From Corynebacterium massiliense DSM 45435 (GTDB lineage Bacteria > Actinomycetota > Actinomycetes > Mycobacteriales > Mycobacteriaceae), in the NCBI RefSeq assembly GCF_028609805.1, contig NZ_CP063189.1, positions 1,798,001 to 1,862,000 of the forward strand: a DNA stretch of 64,000 nt, given 5' to 3'. This document shows, piece by piece, positions 39,936-48,120 of this stretch. Positions within the stretch are counted from its first letter, which is position 1, and each line of letters opens with the position of its first letter. Position numbers and translations under genes: made by a program. The notes beneath the pieces were generated by a model that was given only the letters and a program-made list of their open reading frames with translations, ran no database searches and had not been told where the DNA came from.

Positions 39936-41441
39936 TTACTTCTCGCGCATGTCACCGGTCTCGGCGAAGCGGATCTGGAAGTCGAAGGCGTGCTTCAGAT
40001 CGTGCGGCGTGTGGATGAACTTGCCCTTGAGCGCGTTGTCGAAGTACTCCTTCAGCTGCTCGCGGTAGTCCGGGTGCGCCACCGCGATGACCTTCTCCGC
40101 ACGCTCACGCGGAGCCAGACCACGCAGGTCAGCCACACCGTACTCGGTGATGATGACCATCGTGTCGTGCTCGTTGTGGTCGTTGTGTGCAACGTACGGG
40201 ACGATGGCGGAGATGGCGCCGTCCTTGGCCACAGACGGGGACACGAAGGTCGAGATGTAGCCGTTGCGGGTGAAGTCGCCGGAACCGCCGGTGCCGTTCA
40301 TGATGCGGGTGCCGCTGACGTTGGTGGAGTTGATGTTGCCGTAGATGTCGGCCTCGATCATGCCGTTGGACGCGATGACGCCCAGGCGGCGGATGACCTC
40401 CGGGTGGTTGGACACCTGCTGCGGGCGCAGGATGATGTGGTTGCGGTAACGGTCCGCCTCACGGTTCATCTTCTCCGCGTACTCCGGCGAGAGGGCAAAG
40501 GAGGTGGCGGAGGCGACGGTCATCTTGCCGGCATCGATAAGGTCCAGCATGCCGTCCTGGATGACCTCGGTGTAAGCCTGAATGTTTTCGAAGTTGGATT
40601 CCTTCAGGCCCGCCATCACGGCGTTCGGGACGTTGCCCACGCCGGACTGCATGATGAACTTGTCGTACTCGAGGCGGCCGGCCTTCACCTCGCCCTCGAG
40701 GAAGTCGAGGAAGTTCGCGGCGATCTTTTCGGAGATCTCGTCCGGCTCCTTGAACGGCGCGTTGCGGTCCGGGCCGTCGGTCTCCACGATGGCGACAACC
40801 TTTTCCTTCGGCAGCTCAATGTAGTTGACGCCGATGCGGTCGTCGGTCTTGGTGATCGGGATCGGGGTGCGGTTCGGCAGCTTCTCGATCTTGTAAATAT
40901 CGTGCATGCCCTCGAGGTTCTCGGACTGCCAGGAGTTGACCTCAATAATGATCTTGTCCGCAGCCTCGATGTACTCGAGGTTGTTGCCCACGGCAGAAGA
41001 CGGGATGAGGTTGCCGTCCTCGTTCACACGGACGCCCTCAATAATGGCGACCTGGAAGTCACCGTAGAAGCCCTGCTCCACCTGCTGGCCGATGTGGGAC
41101 AGGTGGATGTCCTGGTAAAGGAGATCGCCCGAGTTGGCCTTGTTACGCAGGGTCGGGTCGGAGTTGTACGGGGAACGGAAGCGCAGCGCGTCCGCCTCCG
41201 CGAGGACGCCGTCGCACTCCGGGGCGGTGGAGGCACCAGAGAGGAGATCGATCTTGAACTCCTCGCCCTTCTCGTGGGCGGCCTTTGCCTTTTCCGCAAT
41301 GGCGGTCGGCAGCGCCTTCGGGTAGCCAGCACCGGTGAAGCCCGAGATACCCACACGGTCACCGTTGTTGACGTGCTCCGCCGCTTCCTCTGCGGAAACG
41401 ATCAGCTTCTTAAAGGGCTCGTAGTCCACACGGTTAGACAT
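39936..41441 (-). CDS. cat: Acetyl-CoA hydrolase/CoA transferase (Cat/ActA-like)
   Basis: 501-residue class I CoA transferase of the acetyl-CoA hydrolase family. Visible motifs are VGISGFTGAGYPKALP near the N-terminus, YGDFQVAIIEG, a Glu-bearing segment IIIEVNSWQSENLEGMHDIY, the glycine loop QSGVGNVPNAVMAGL and MNGTGGSGDFTRNGYIS near the C-terminus. The likely reaction is transfer of CoA between acetyl-CoA and succinate or another acid; the C. glutamicum counterpart acts in acetate and propionate handling. ATG at 41441 follows AGAAGGAGG. It is monocistronic, terminated at 39853-39885 and divergent from dusB. RamA, encoded nearby, is a plausible regulator. Confidence 0.9.
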   Translation of the reverse strand: MSNRVDYEPFKKLIVSAEEAAEHVNNGDRVGISGFTGAGYPKALPTAIAEKAKAAHEKGEEFKIDLLSGASTAPECDGVLAEADALRFRSPYNSDPTLRNKANSGDLLYQDIHLSHIGQQVEQGFYGDFQVAIIEGVRVNEDGNLIPSSAVGNNLEYIEAADKIIIEVNSWQSENLEGMHDIYKIEKLPNRTPIPITKTDDRIGVNYIELPKEKVVAIVETDGPDRNAPFKEPDEISEKIAANFLDFLEGEVKAGRLEYDKFIMQSGVGNVPNAVMAGLKESNFENIQAYTEVIQDGMLDLIDAGKMTVASATSFALSPEYAEKMNREADRYRNHIILRPQQVSNHPEVIRRLGVIASNGMIEADIYGNINSTNVSGTRIMNGTGGSGDFTRNGYISTFVSPSVAKDGAISAIVPYVAHNDHNEHDTMVIITEYGVADLRGLAPRERAEKVIAVAHPDYREQLKEYFDNALKGKFIHTPHDLKHAFDFQIRFAETGDMREK

Positions 41442-41586
41442 AAAACCTCCTTCTATACGTGGTGCCGCGCACCACACGACAAAGTTATGTTCACCACACT
41501 AGCGAATTCACTGTGCAATTTTGCGAATGCCCTCAGTCCGTCTCCAGCCTGCCAGCTTGTGCTGGTGGAACGACTGCGCGCACAAT

Positions 41587-42732
41587 ATGGCCGTGGCATT
41601 ACAGATTGGCTCGATTCAGCTCGACTCCCCCGTGGTCCTCGCCCCCATGGCCGGGGTGACCAACCTGGCGTTTCGCACGCTCTGCCGCGAGCAGGAATTA
41701 CAGCGCACCGGCACGGTCTCCGGCCTCTACGTCTGCGAGATGATCACCGCCCGCGCGCTGGTGGAACGCAACGAGAAGACAATGCGCATGATCGAGTTCG
41801 GACCGCAGGAAAACCCGCGGTCCATGCAGCTGTACACCGTCGATCCGGAGTACACGTACCGCGCCGCGAAGATGATCGTGGATGAAAACCTGGCCGATCA
41901 CATCGACATGAACTTCGGCTGCCCGGTGCCGAAGGTCACCCGCCGTGGCGGTGGCGCTGCCCTGCCGTATAAGCGCCGGCTGTTCGCCAACATCGTGCGG
42001 GCCGCCGTGCGCGCGACCGAGGGAACCGACATTCCGGTGACCGTGAAGTTCCGCGTGGGCATCGACGATGACCACCACACCCACCTCGATGCCGGCCGCA
42101 TCGCCGCCACTGAAGGGGCCGCCGCGGTGGCGCTCCACGGCCGCACCGCTGCCCAGCGTTACTCCGGTTCCGCCCGGTGGGACGAGATCGCGCGGCTCAA
42201 GGAGCAGGTTGCCGATGTCCCCGTGCTGGGCAACGGCGACATCTTCAAGGCCACCGACGCGCGCGCCATGATGGATCAGACCGGCTGCGACGGCGTCGTG
42301 GTCGGCCGCGGCTGCCTGGGCCGGCCGTGGCTTTTCGCGGAGCTGTCTGCCGAGCTGCGCGGCGAACCCATCCCCGACGAGCCGACGTTCGGCGAGGTCA
42401 CCGATATCATCTTGCGCCACACCGAACTGCTGGCCGCGCAGGAGGGCGAAGACCACGCGTGCCGGGATATCCGCAAGCACATCGGGTGGTACCTCCGCGG
42501 CTTCCCCGTCGGCGGCGAGTTGCGCAGTTCCCTCTCCCGGGTGAAGTCGATAGCGCAGATGCGCGAACTTCTCGCCCCGTGGCGCGAGTCGACCGAGAAG
42601 GCCGCCGAGGCCGACAGCCCGCGCGGGCGCCAGGGCTCGCCCGGCAAGGTCACCCTCCCCGACGGCTGGCTGGATGACCCCGAAGACGACACCGTGCCGC
42701 AGGGCGCGGAAGTAATGCACAGCGGCGGGTAA
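41587..42732 (+). CDS. dusB: tRNA-dihydrouridine synthase
   Basis: FMN enzyme reducing specific uridines of tRNA to dihydrouridine. The 381-residue product has the TIM-barrel motifs SPVVLAPMAGVTNLAFRTLC, MNFGCPVPKVTRRGGGAAL with the catalytic Cys, ALHGRTAAQRYSGSARW, VLGNGDIF and VVVGRGCLGRPWLF, followed by the C-terminal helical tRNA-binding domain (RDIRKHIGWYLRGFPVG). The ATG at 41587 begins MAVALQIGSIQLDSPVV, the usual start for this family. A longer frame upstream has no support. It is divergent from cat and followed by phoU on the same strand. The subfamily (DusB) is by likeness. Confidence 0.92.
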   Translation: MAVALQIGSIQLDSPVVLAPMAGVTNLAFRTLCREQELQRTGTVSGLYVCEMITARALVERNEKTMRMIEFGPQENPRSMQLYTVDPEYTYRAAKMIVDENLADHIDMNFGCPVPKVTRRGGGAALPYKRRLFANIVRAAVRATEGTDIPVTVKFRVGIDDDHHTHLDAGRIAATEGAAAVALHGRTAAQRYSGSARWDEIARLKEQVADVPVLGNGDIFKATDARAMMDQTGCDGVVVGRGCLGRPWLFAELSAELRGEPIPDEPTFGEVTDIILRHTELLAAQEGEDHACRDIRKHIGWYLRGFPVGGELRSSLSRVKSIAQMRELLAPWRESTEKAAEADSPRGRQGSPGKVTLPDGWLDDPEDDTVPQGAEVMHSGG

Positions 42733-42803
42733 AAAGGGGCATCGGCAAGCACGGCGTGGAAATCCACGGCGAAATTTCTATCGCACGCCTACGATGGGAC
42801 TCC

Positions 42804-43487
42804 ATGCGTACCGCTTACCGTGAACATCTGGATAATTTTTCCCGCGACGTGCTGATTATGGCCAACGCAGTGGAAGCGATCATGCGGCAAGCGACCGACG
42901 CCCTGCTCAACCAGTCGTTGCAGGCAGCCGAAGATGCCTTGAGCGCCACCGATGAGCTCGAACCCATCCGCGCGCGCTGCGAGGAGCGGGCCGTATCCCT
43001 CCTTGCGCTGGAAAACCCGATGGCCAAGGATCTGCGCCACGTGGTGTCGTCCATCTACATCGTGGAGGACTTTCACCGCATGGGGCAGCTGGGCAAGCAC
43101 ATCGCGAAACTGGCGCGCCGCCGCCACCCGGAATCGCCTATCCCGGAGCCGTACCAAGAGTACTTTGAGAAGTACCGCGAGCTGATGAACCACATGAACT
43201 CCGCGACGCGCGAGGTACTCACCCACCCGGATACCGAGGGCGCGCTGGCGCTGCACACTGACGATGATGCGGTGGACGAGCTGCATCATTTCCTCGTGTC
43301 GCAAACGACGAATGCGAAGTGGCAGGGCTGCATCAGCGCAGCGGTGGAAACGGCGATGCTGTCGCGGTACTACGAGCGTTTCGCCGATCACTGCGTCAAC
43401 GTCGCGTCCCGGATCGTCTTCCTCAACACCGGCCTCAACCCGGACGAATACCTCGCACAGCAGCAGGAAGCCAGCGACGGCGCATGA
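42804..43487 (+). CDS. phoU: Phosphate transport regulator PhoU
   Basis: 227-residue protein of two three-helix bundles, the PhoU fold. The duplicated metal-binding motif E/D-x3-D-x2-R is represented by IVEDFHRMGQLGKHIA and YYERFADHCVNVASRI. PhoU couples PstSCAB to phosphate signalling and limits uptake. The ATG at 42804 lies eight bases after TACGAT (42790-42795), so translation is probably leaderless; a longer upstream frame is rejected. Unlike in many bacteria it is not in the pst operon but faces pstB tail to tail. An exact GCATCGGCAAGC lies at 42739-42750, upstream of the promoter. Confidence 0.94.
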   Translation: MRTAYREHLDNFSRDVLIMANAVEAIMRQATDALLNQSLQAAEDALSATDELEPIRARCEERAVSLLALENPMAKDLRHVVSSIYIVEDFHRMGQLGKHIAKLARRRHPESPIPEPYQEYFEKYRELMNHMNSATREVLTHPDTEGALALHTDDDAVDELHHFLVSQTTNAKWQGCISAAVETAMLSRYYERFADHCVNVASRIVFLNTGLNPDEYLAQQQEASDGA

Positions 43488-43516
43488 GAAAAGCCCAGGG
43501 AGAAACTCCCTGGGCT
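43488..43516 (-). terminator. Terminator of the pst operon
   Basis: A perfect 11-bp stem AGCCCAGGGAG / CTCCCTGGGCT (43492-43502, 43506-43516) with a 3-base loop is followed on the minus strand by TTTTCTC. It lies between the convergent phoU and pstB and may also slow phoU transcripts. Confidence 0.85.
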
Positions 43517-43553
43517 CGCTCAGATAATCAGTCTGTGTAGTGCGGAGGAACCG

Positions 43554-44327
43554 TTAGCCGAAGCGGCCGGAGATGTAGTCCTCGGTCTCTTTCTTGTCCG
43601 GGTTTTCGAAGATCTTCTTCGTGTCCGCGTACTCCACCAGGCGGCCCGGCTTGCCGGTGGCCTCGAGGGAGAAAAACCCGGTCTTGTCCGACACGCGTGC
43701 AGCCTGCTGCATGTTGTGCGTGACGATGACGATGGTGTAGTCCTCCTTCAGCTCGTGGATGAGATCCTCAACCGCGAGCGTGGAGATCGGGTCCAGAGCG
43801 GAGCACGGCTCGTCCATGAGCAGCACCTCCGGCTCCACGGCGATGGCGCGCGCGATGCACAGACGCTGCTGCTGACCACCGGAAAGGCCGCCGCCCGGCT
43901 TGTCCAGGCGGTCCTTGACCTCGTCCCAGAGGTTCGCGCCACGCAGGGAACGCTCGGTGACCTCCGCCAGCTTCTGCTTGTTCTTCTCGCCCGCCAGCTT
44001 CAGGCCGGCGACAACGTTTTCCTGGATGGACATGGTCGGGAACGGGTTCGCCTTCTGGAACACCATGCCGATGGTGTTGCGCACGGAGACCGGGTCGACC
44101 TTCGAGTCGTAAATGTTTTCGCCGTCGAGCAGGATTTCGCCCTTGACGGTGGCACCCGGGATGACCTCGTGCATGCGGTTGAGGGTGCGCAGCACGGTGG
44201 ACTTACCGCAGCCCGACGGGCCAATGAAGGCGGTCACGGCCTGCGCCGGTATGTGCATGTTGACGTTCTGCACGGCGTGGAAGTCGCCGTAGTAGATATC
44301 GACGTCGTTGAGTTCAAGCTTGGACAT
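43554..44327 (-). CDS. pstB: Phosphate ABC transporter ATP-binding protein
   Basis: 257-residue ATPase of the high-affinity phosphate importer. It has Walker [12 protein letters not shown], the PstB-typical [19 protein letters not shown]-loop, signature [15 protein letters not shown], Walker [17 protein letters not shown] and switch [14 protein letters not shown]. The N-terminal [19 protein letters not shown] is characteristic of PstB. ATG at 44327 follows AAGGAG; the preceding TTG is rejected. Last gene of pstS-pstC-pstA-pstB, 56 bases after pstA, followed by a terminator. Confidence 0.97.
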   Translation of the reverse strand: MSKLELNDVDIYYGDFHAVQNVNMHIPAQAVTAFIGPSGCGKSTVLRTLNRMHEVIPGATVKGEILLDGENIYDSKVDPVSVRNTIGMVFQKANPFPTMSIQENVVAGLKLAGEKNKQKLAEVTERSLRGANLWDEVKDRLDKPGGGLSGGQQQRLCIARAIAVEPEVLLMDEPCSALDPISTLAVEDLIHELKEDYTIVIVTHNMQQAARVSDKTGFFSLEATGKPGRLVEYADTKKIFENPDKKETEDYISGRFG

Positions 44328-44383
44328 CAAGTACTCCTTGAAACAGTGTCAGTTTTCGGTGTGGGCAAAAGCTCGCGGCACAG

Positions 44384-45310
44384 CTACTGCTTGACCGAGA
44401 ACTTGGCGGAGATAATGCGGGCGGCGATGTTAAGCACCGCGATGAGCAGCACGAGCGTGAAGGCCGCGCCCCACATCTTGTCCAGCACAGGGTCGGACAC
44501 GCCGGCCTTGTACATATCGAGCATCATCAGCGGCAGCGAGGACATCGGGCCGCCAGATGGGTCGAACTTCAGCGCGTTGGTGGAGCCGACCAGGATGAGG
44601 ACCGGGGCGGACTCGCCCATCACGCGGGCGATGGCGAGCATGATGCCGGTGACGATACCGGACAGGGCCGTGGGCAGGACGATGCGCGCGATGGTCTTCC
44701 ACTTCGGAACACCGAGCGCGTAGGACGCCTCACGCAGATCCGCCGGGACGACGCGGAGCATCTCCTCGGTGTTGCGCACGACGATGGGGATCATCAGCAG
44801 CAAGAGTGACAGCGCGACGGCAAGGCCGGAACGCTTGAAGCCCAGCATGCCGATCCACGCGGCGTAGATGAACAGCGCGGCGACGATGGACGGGACACCG
44901 GAGAGGATGTCGACCATGAATGTGGTCATGCGCCCCAGCCAGCCGCCGCGGGAGTATTCCGTCAGGTAGATAGCGGTGAAGATGCCGATGGGGATGGCGA
45001 ACAGCGAGGCGATGCCGGTCTGGATGAGGGTACCGACAATCGCGTGGAGCGCGCCGCCGCCCGGCTGGTGATACATCACGCCGAGCATGTCCTTGGTCCA
45101 CCAGTCAGCGTGGAGCGTGACGGGCAGGCCCTTTGAAATGAGCTCCCACAGCACCCACACGAGCGGGACTAGGGCGAGCAGCATGCAGCCGTAGATGAGA
45201 ATCGTGGCGATGGTGTTTTTCGCCTTGCGGCCGGAGGAGATGTTGGTGAAGGCAGAGGCCGACCGGTTGATGTTGTGCTCGGCCGGCGACACCGTGGTCT
45301 GGTTAGTCAT
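44384..45310 (-). CDS. pstA: Phosphate ABC transporter permease PstA
   Basis: 308-residue membrane protein with six predicted helices. The EAA loop that contacts PstB is REASYALGVPKWKTIARIVLP. Other PstA features are GIFTAIYLTEYSRGGWLGRM and the helix after it, VDILSGVPSIVAALFIY. ATG at 45310 with GAGGAAAA upstream. It lies 19 bases after pstC. Forms the channel with PstC for PstS-delivered phosphate. Confidence 0.96.
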   Translation of the reverse strand: MTNQTTVSPAEHNINRSASAFTNISSGRKAKNTIATILIYGCMLLALVPLVWVLWELISKGLPVTLHADWWTKDMLGVMYHQPGGGALHAIVGTLIQTGIASLFAIPIGIFTAIYLTEYSRGGWLGRMTTFMVDILSGVPSIVAALFIYAAWIGMLGFKRSGLAVALSLLLLMIPIVVRNTEEMLRVVPADLREASYALGVPKWKTIARIVLPTALSGIVTGIMLAIARVMGESAPVLILVGSTNALKFDPSGGPMSSLPLMMLDMYKAGVSDPVLDKMWGAAFTLVLLIAVLNIAARIISAKFSVKQ

Positions 45311-45329
45311 GTGTTTTCCTCACTTATGC

Positions 45330-46481
45330 CTAGCTCTTCTTCGACACCATCGCGCGAGCGATCGCGTTGACGACGAAGGTCAGGAAGAACAGGACCAGGC
45401 CGGCGGCGATGTAGGCGCCTGCCTTGGTCGGGTTGTTGAACTCGGGCGCGGCATTGGCGATGGCGGTGGCGAAGGTGGTGCCGCCATCGAAAAGCGAGAA
45501 GCGGAACTCGGTCGAGGGGCTGACGACCATGTAGAGAGCCATCGTCTCACCGAGCGCGCGACCCAGGCCGAGCATGGCGCCGGAAATGTAGCCGGACAGG
45601 CCGAACGGCAGGACCGTCATGCGCACGACTTCCCAGCGGGTCGCGCCCAGCGCGAGGGCGGACTCGATGTGGCCCTTCGGGGTCTGGACGAAGACCTCGC
45701 GGGCGGTCGCCGCGATGATCGGCAGAATCATCACCGCAAGGACGACGCCACCGGTGAACATGTTGCGGCCGGTCGCGAACGACGGCGAGTTGCTGTAGGT
45801 CTCGAACAGGAAGAAGTTGCCCGCCCAGCCGTGCAGCCAGTCGTAGAACTTGGCCAAAAACGGGCCGAGCACGAGCCAGCCCCACAGGCCGTAGACGATG
45901 GACGGCACGGCCGCCAGCATGTCCACGAGGTAGCCCATCGGCTTGACCAAGCCCTTCGGGGCGTAGTTGGACAGGAAGATGGCGATACCCAGCGCGATGG
46001 GCATCGCGATGATGAGCGCAAGCAGGGACATCGTCACCGTCGCGGCGAGCAGGTTCGGAATACCGAAGTGCATCGCCTTGACGTTGGCGGTATCCCACGG
46101 GCCGCTGTACGTGAAGAACCCGAGCAGGCCGTCAGCGTTGTTGTTCAGCGCCGGGACGGCACGGAGGATAAGAAACAGGCCGATAGCCGCAATGAAGATG
46201 GTGATCAGGGCGGCGGAGGCGGTGGAAAGGAACTCGAAGACGCGGTCGCCGGGGCGCTTCACGCCGCGGCGCTGCGGGCCGTCCGCCGTACCCTTGGCGT
46301 GGGAGCTGGGAACAGGGGTCTGGGCGTGGTTGTCGTCCGTGCGCACGGGCGTGGCCGTGCCGGCCGCGGAGTGAGAGCCGGCCGAGACTGCGTGAGCCGA
46401 GCCGGCATCCGCGGCCGAGCCGGCCGCGGCCGCATCGCGCGGATCACGCGGCTCGCGCGGAGTGGAGTTGTAGTCTGCCAT
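45330..46481 (-). CDS. pstC: Phosphate ABC transporter permease PstC
   Basis: 383-residue permease, longer than usual because of a roughly 75-residue Ala/Ser/Thr-rich cytoplasmic N-terminus before the first helix (ASAALITIFIAAIGLFLIL). PstC motifs include VDMLAAVPSIVYGLWGW and the EAA loop ESALALGATRWEVVRMTVLP, then GLGRALGETMALYMV. ATG at 46481 with AAGGA about eleven bases upstream; a longer frame lacks a site. It is separated from pstS by 179 bases that hold a strong 20-bp hairpin. Confidence 0.95.
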   Translation of the reverse strand: MADYNSTPREPRDPRDAAAAGSAADAGSAHAVSAGSHSAAGTATPVRTDDNHAQTPVPSSHAKGTADGPQRRGVKRPGDRVFEFLSTASAALITIFIAAIGLFLILRAVPALNNNADGLLGFFTYSGPWDTANVKAMHFGIPNLLAATVTMSLLALIIAMPIALGIAIFLSNYAPKGLVKPMGYLVDMLAAVPSIVYGLWGWLVLGPFLAKFYDWLHGWAGNFFLFETYSNSPSFATGRNMFTGGVVLAVMILPIIAATAREVFVQTPKGHIESALALGATRWEVVRMTVLPFGLSGYISGAMLGLGRALGETMALYMVVSPSTEFRFSLFDGGTTFATAIANAAPEFNNPTKAGAYIAAGLVLFFLTFVVNAIARAMVSKKS

Positions 46482-46580
46482 GAGGCTGCAATCCTTCTGA
46501 CGTCGAAAAACAGTAAGGTAACCGCCCAAGGATCCGGGGAAGACCGGTGGAAAGGGCGTGTGAGGGATAGCACATAGGTC

Positions 46581-46621
46581 AACCCCCGTAAAGTCCCCTC
46601 CGAGGGGACTTCACGGGGGTT
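46581..46621 (-). promoter_or_regulatory. Long RNA hairpin between pstS and pstC
   Basis: Arms of 20 bases (46581-46600 and 46602-46621) are complementary except for one position: AACCCCCGTAAAGTCCCCTC and its near-complement, with a one-base loop as written. No T tract follows on the minus strand. It is placed as expected for a processing or stabilising stem that keeps pstS RNA more abundant than the rest of the operon. Confidence 0.7.
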
Positions 46622-46660
46622 AGCCTGTCTCCCCTCGTCAGGGGCGGCGTGAACGCAGGC

Positions 46661-47818
46661 TTACTTAGCCTCGATAGCCTTCACGGCCTCGACCAGGCGA
46701 TCGTGGAGGTCACCGGTGACCGGGATGTGGCCGGCTTCCTCGAGGCCCTCATCCTGGTGAGCCAGGGAGGTCATCAGGAAGTCCTTGAGGAGGTTAGCCT
46801 CGTCCTCCTCGTAGCCACCGGAGCAGACGATCTCGTAGGTGGTGAGGATGAGCGGGTAAGCGCCCTCGTTCTTGGAGGCGAACAGAGCCTTGGAGTCAAC
46901 AACCATGTTGTTGCCCTCGCCCTTGTACTCCAGGTTGTCCAGGGCCTTGCCCACGGACTCGTTGTTGAGCTCAACCGGGCCCGCACCGAAGTCGATCTTG
47001 GCGGTGTTGAGGTTGTTCTGACGAGCGTGGGAGTACTCGACGTAGGTGATAGCACCGTCGATCTGGGAGACCTGGGTGGTCACACCGGAGGAGCCGTTGG
47101 CGCCCTCGCCGACGTTGGTCGGGAAGGTCTTGCCCTTCTCCGGCTCCCACTCGTCGGTAGCGTTGTGCAGGAACTTCTGGAAGTTGTCGGAGGTACCGGA
47201 CTCGTCGGAACGGTAGATGACGTGGATGTCGGTGTCCGGCAGGTCCGCGTCCTTGTTCTGCTCCGCGATCTCCGGGTCGTTCCACTTCTTGATGTCGCCC
47301 TTGAAGATCTTGGCCACGGTGTCGGTGGACAGGTTCAGGGAGTCAACACCCTTGAGGTTGTACGCGATTGCAACCGGGCCGATAACGAACGGCAGGTGCC
47401 ATGCCTCGTTGCCGTTGCAGCGGTCCTTGGCCTTCTCAGCCTGCTCGTCGTCCAGCGGGGAGTCGGAACCAGCGAAGGTGACCTGGCCGTCGACGAACTG
47501 GGTCTGGCCGGAGCCGGAGCCGGTCGGGTTGTACGCCAGGGAAGCGTCGCCGCCGGTGGTCTCCTGGAACTTGTTGCCGAAGTAGTCAATGGCGTTCTGC
47601 TGGGAGGAAGCGCCCTCACCAATCAGCTCACCGGTGGCGCCGGACAGCTTGTAACCGCCAGGCAGCTCAACGCTGGAGTCGCCACCGTTGCCGTTGTCCT
47701 TGCCGTCAGCGTTGTTCTCGGTGTTGCCGGCATCGTTGCCGCCACAGGCCACCAGTGCGGTGGAGGAAGCTGCAACAACGCCGAAGATTGCGGCTGCGCG
47801 CTTGAAGTTGCTAATCAC
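46661..47818 (-). CDS. pstS: Phosphate-binding lipoprotein PstS
   Basis: 385-residue substrate-binding lipoprotein. The signal peptide begins MISNFKRAAAIFGVVAASST and ends in the lipobox LVAC with Cys25 as the lipid-anchored residue, followed by an Asn/Gly/Asp-rich linker. Phosphate-binding segments are GEGASSQQNAIDYFG, GSGSGQTQFVDGQVTFAGSD, IYRSDESGTSDNFQKFL and GSSGVTTQVSQIDGAITYVE. The start is GTG at 47818 with GAAAGGG upstream. It heads the pst operon; a GTGA-N6-TCAC palindrome lies about 275 bases upstream. Confidence 0.97.
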   Translation of the reverse strand: MISNFKRAAAIFGVVAASSTALVACGGNDAGNTENNADGKDNGNGGDSSVELPGGYKLSGATGELIGEGASSQQNAIDYFGNKFQETTGGDASLAYNPTGSGSGQTQFVDGQVTFAGSDSPLDDEQAEKAKDRCNGNEAWHLPFVIGPVAIAYNLKGVDSLNLSTDTVAKIFKGDIKKWNDPEIAEQNKDADLPDTDIHVIYRSDESGTSDNFQKFLHNATDEWEPEKGKTFPTNVGEGANGSSGVTTQVSQIDGAITYVEYSHARQNNLNTAKIDFGAGPVELNNESVGKALDNLEYKGEGNNMVVDSKALFASKNEGAYPLILTTYEIVCSGGYEEDEANLLKDFLMTSLAHQDEGLEEAGHIPVTGDLHDRLVEAVKAIEAK

Positions 47819-48120
47819 GGGAACCCTTTCCGGTGCTCGTTTCAGAAACAGAGTTGATTATCTGAGCGTCCCTCCGCAGGGAACCAAGCCCCAGCCTTAG
47901 GAGGAATTTTGCCAGCTACGCTCGGCCGTCGACGCTGAGGAAGTGATGAGATGCCTCTAAACTTCCAACAGAGCGTTTTGCGCCGACACACAGCAAGCAA
48001 GGTTGCTCACAGCAGGCCAAGTTATAACCCCCGGGTTAACCGCAAAGGGCAATTTTGGTTAACGTTCGGTTAATTAACCATGCTCAGGCGGTGATCCCAA
48101 TCACGCATGTAATCCATAGG
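47819..48120 (-). promoter_or_regulatory. pstS upstream region with GlxR-like palindrome and GGTTAA repeats
   Basis: At 48090-48105 the sequence gGTGATCCCAATCACg is a perfect GTGA-N6-TCAC palindrome, the core of the GlxR (CRP-type) consensus TGTGA-N6-TCACA. Between about 48030 and 48078 three GGTTAA units occur in the same orientation, in an AT-rich block unlike its surroundings, where a PhoR-type response regulator could bind. In C. glutamicum pstSCAB is controlled by both PhoR and GlxR. No gene is seen in these 300 bases. Confidence 0.55.
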
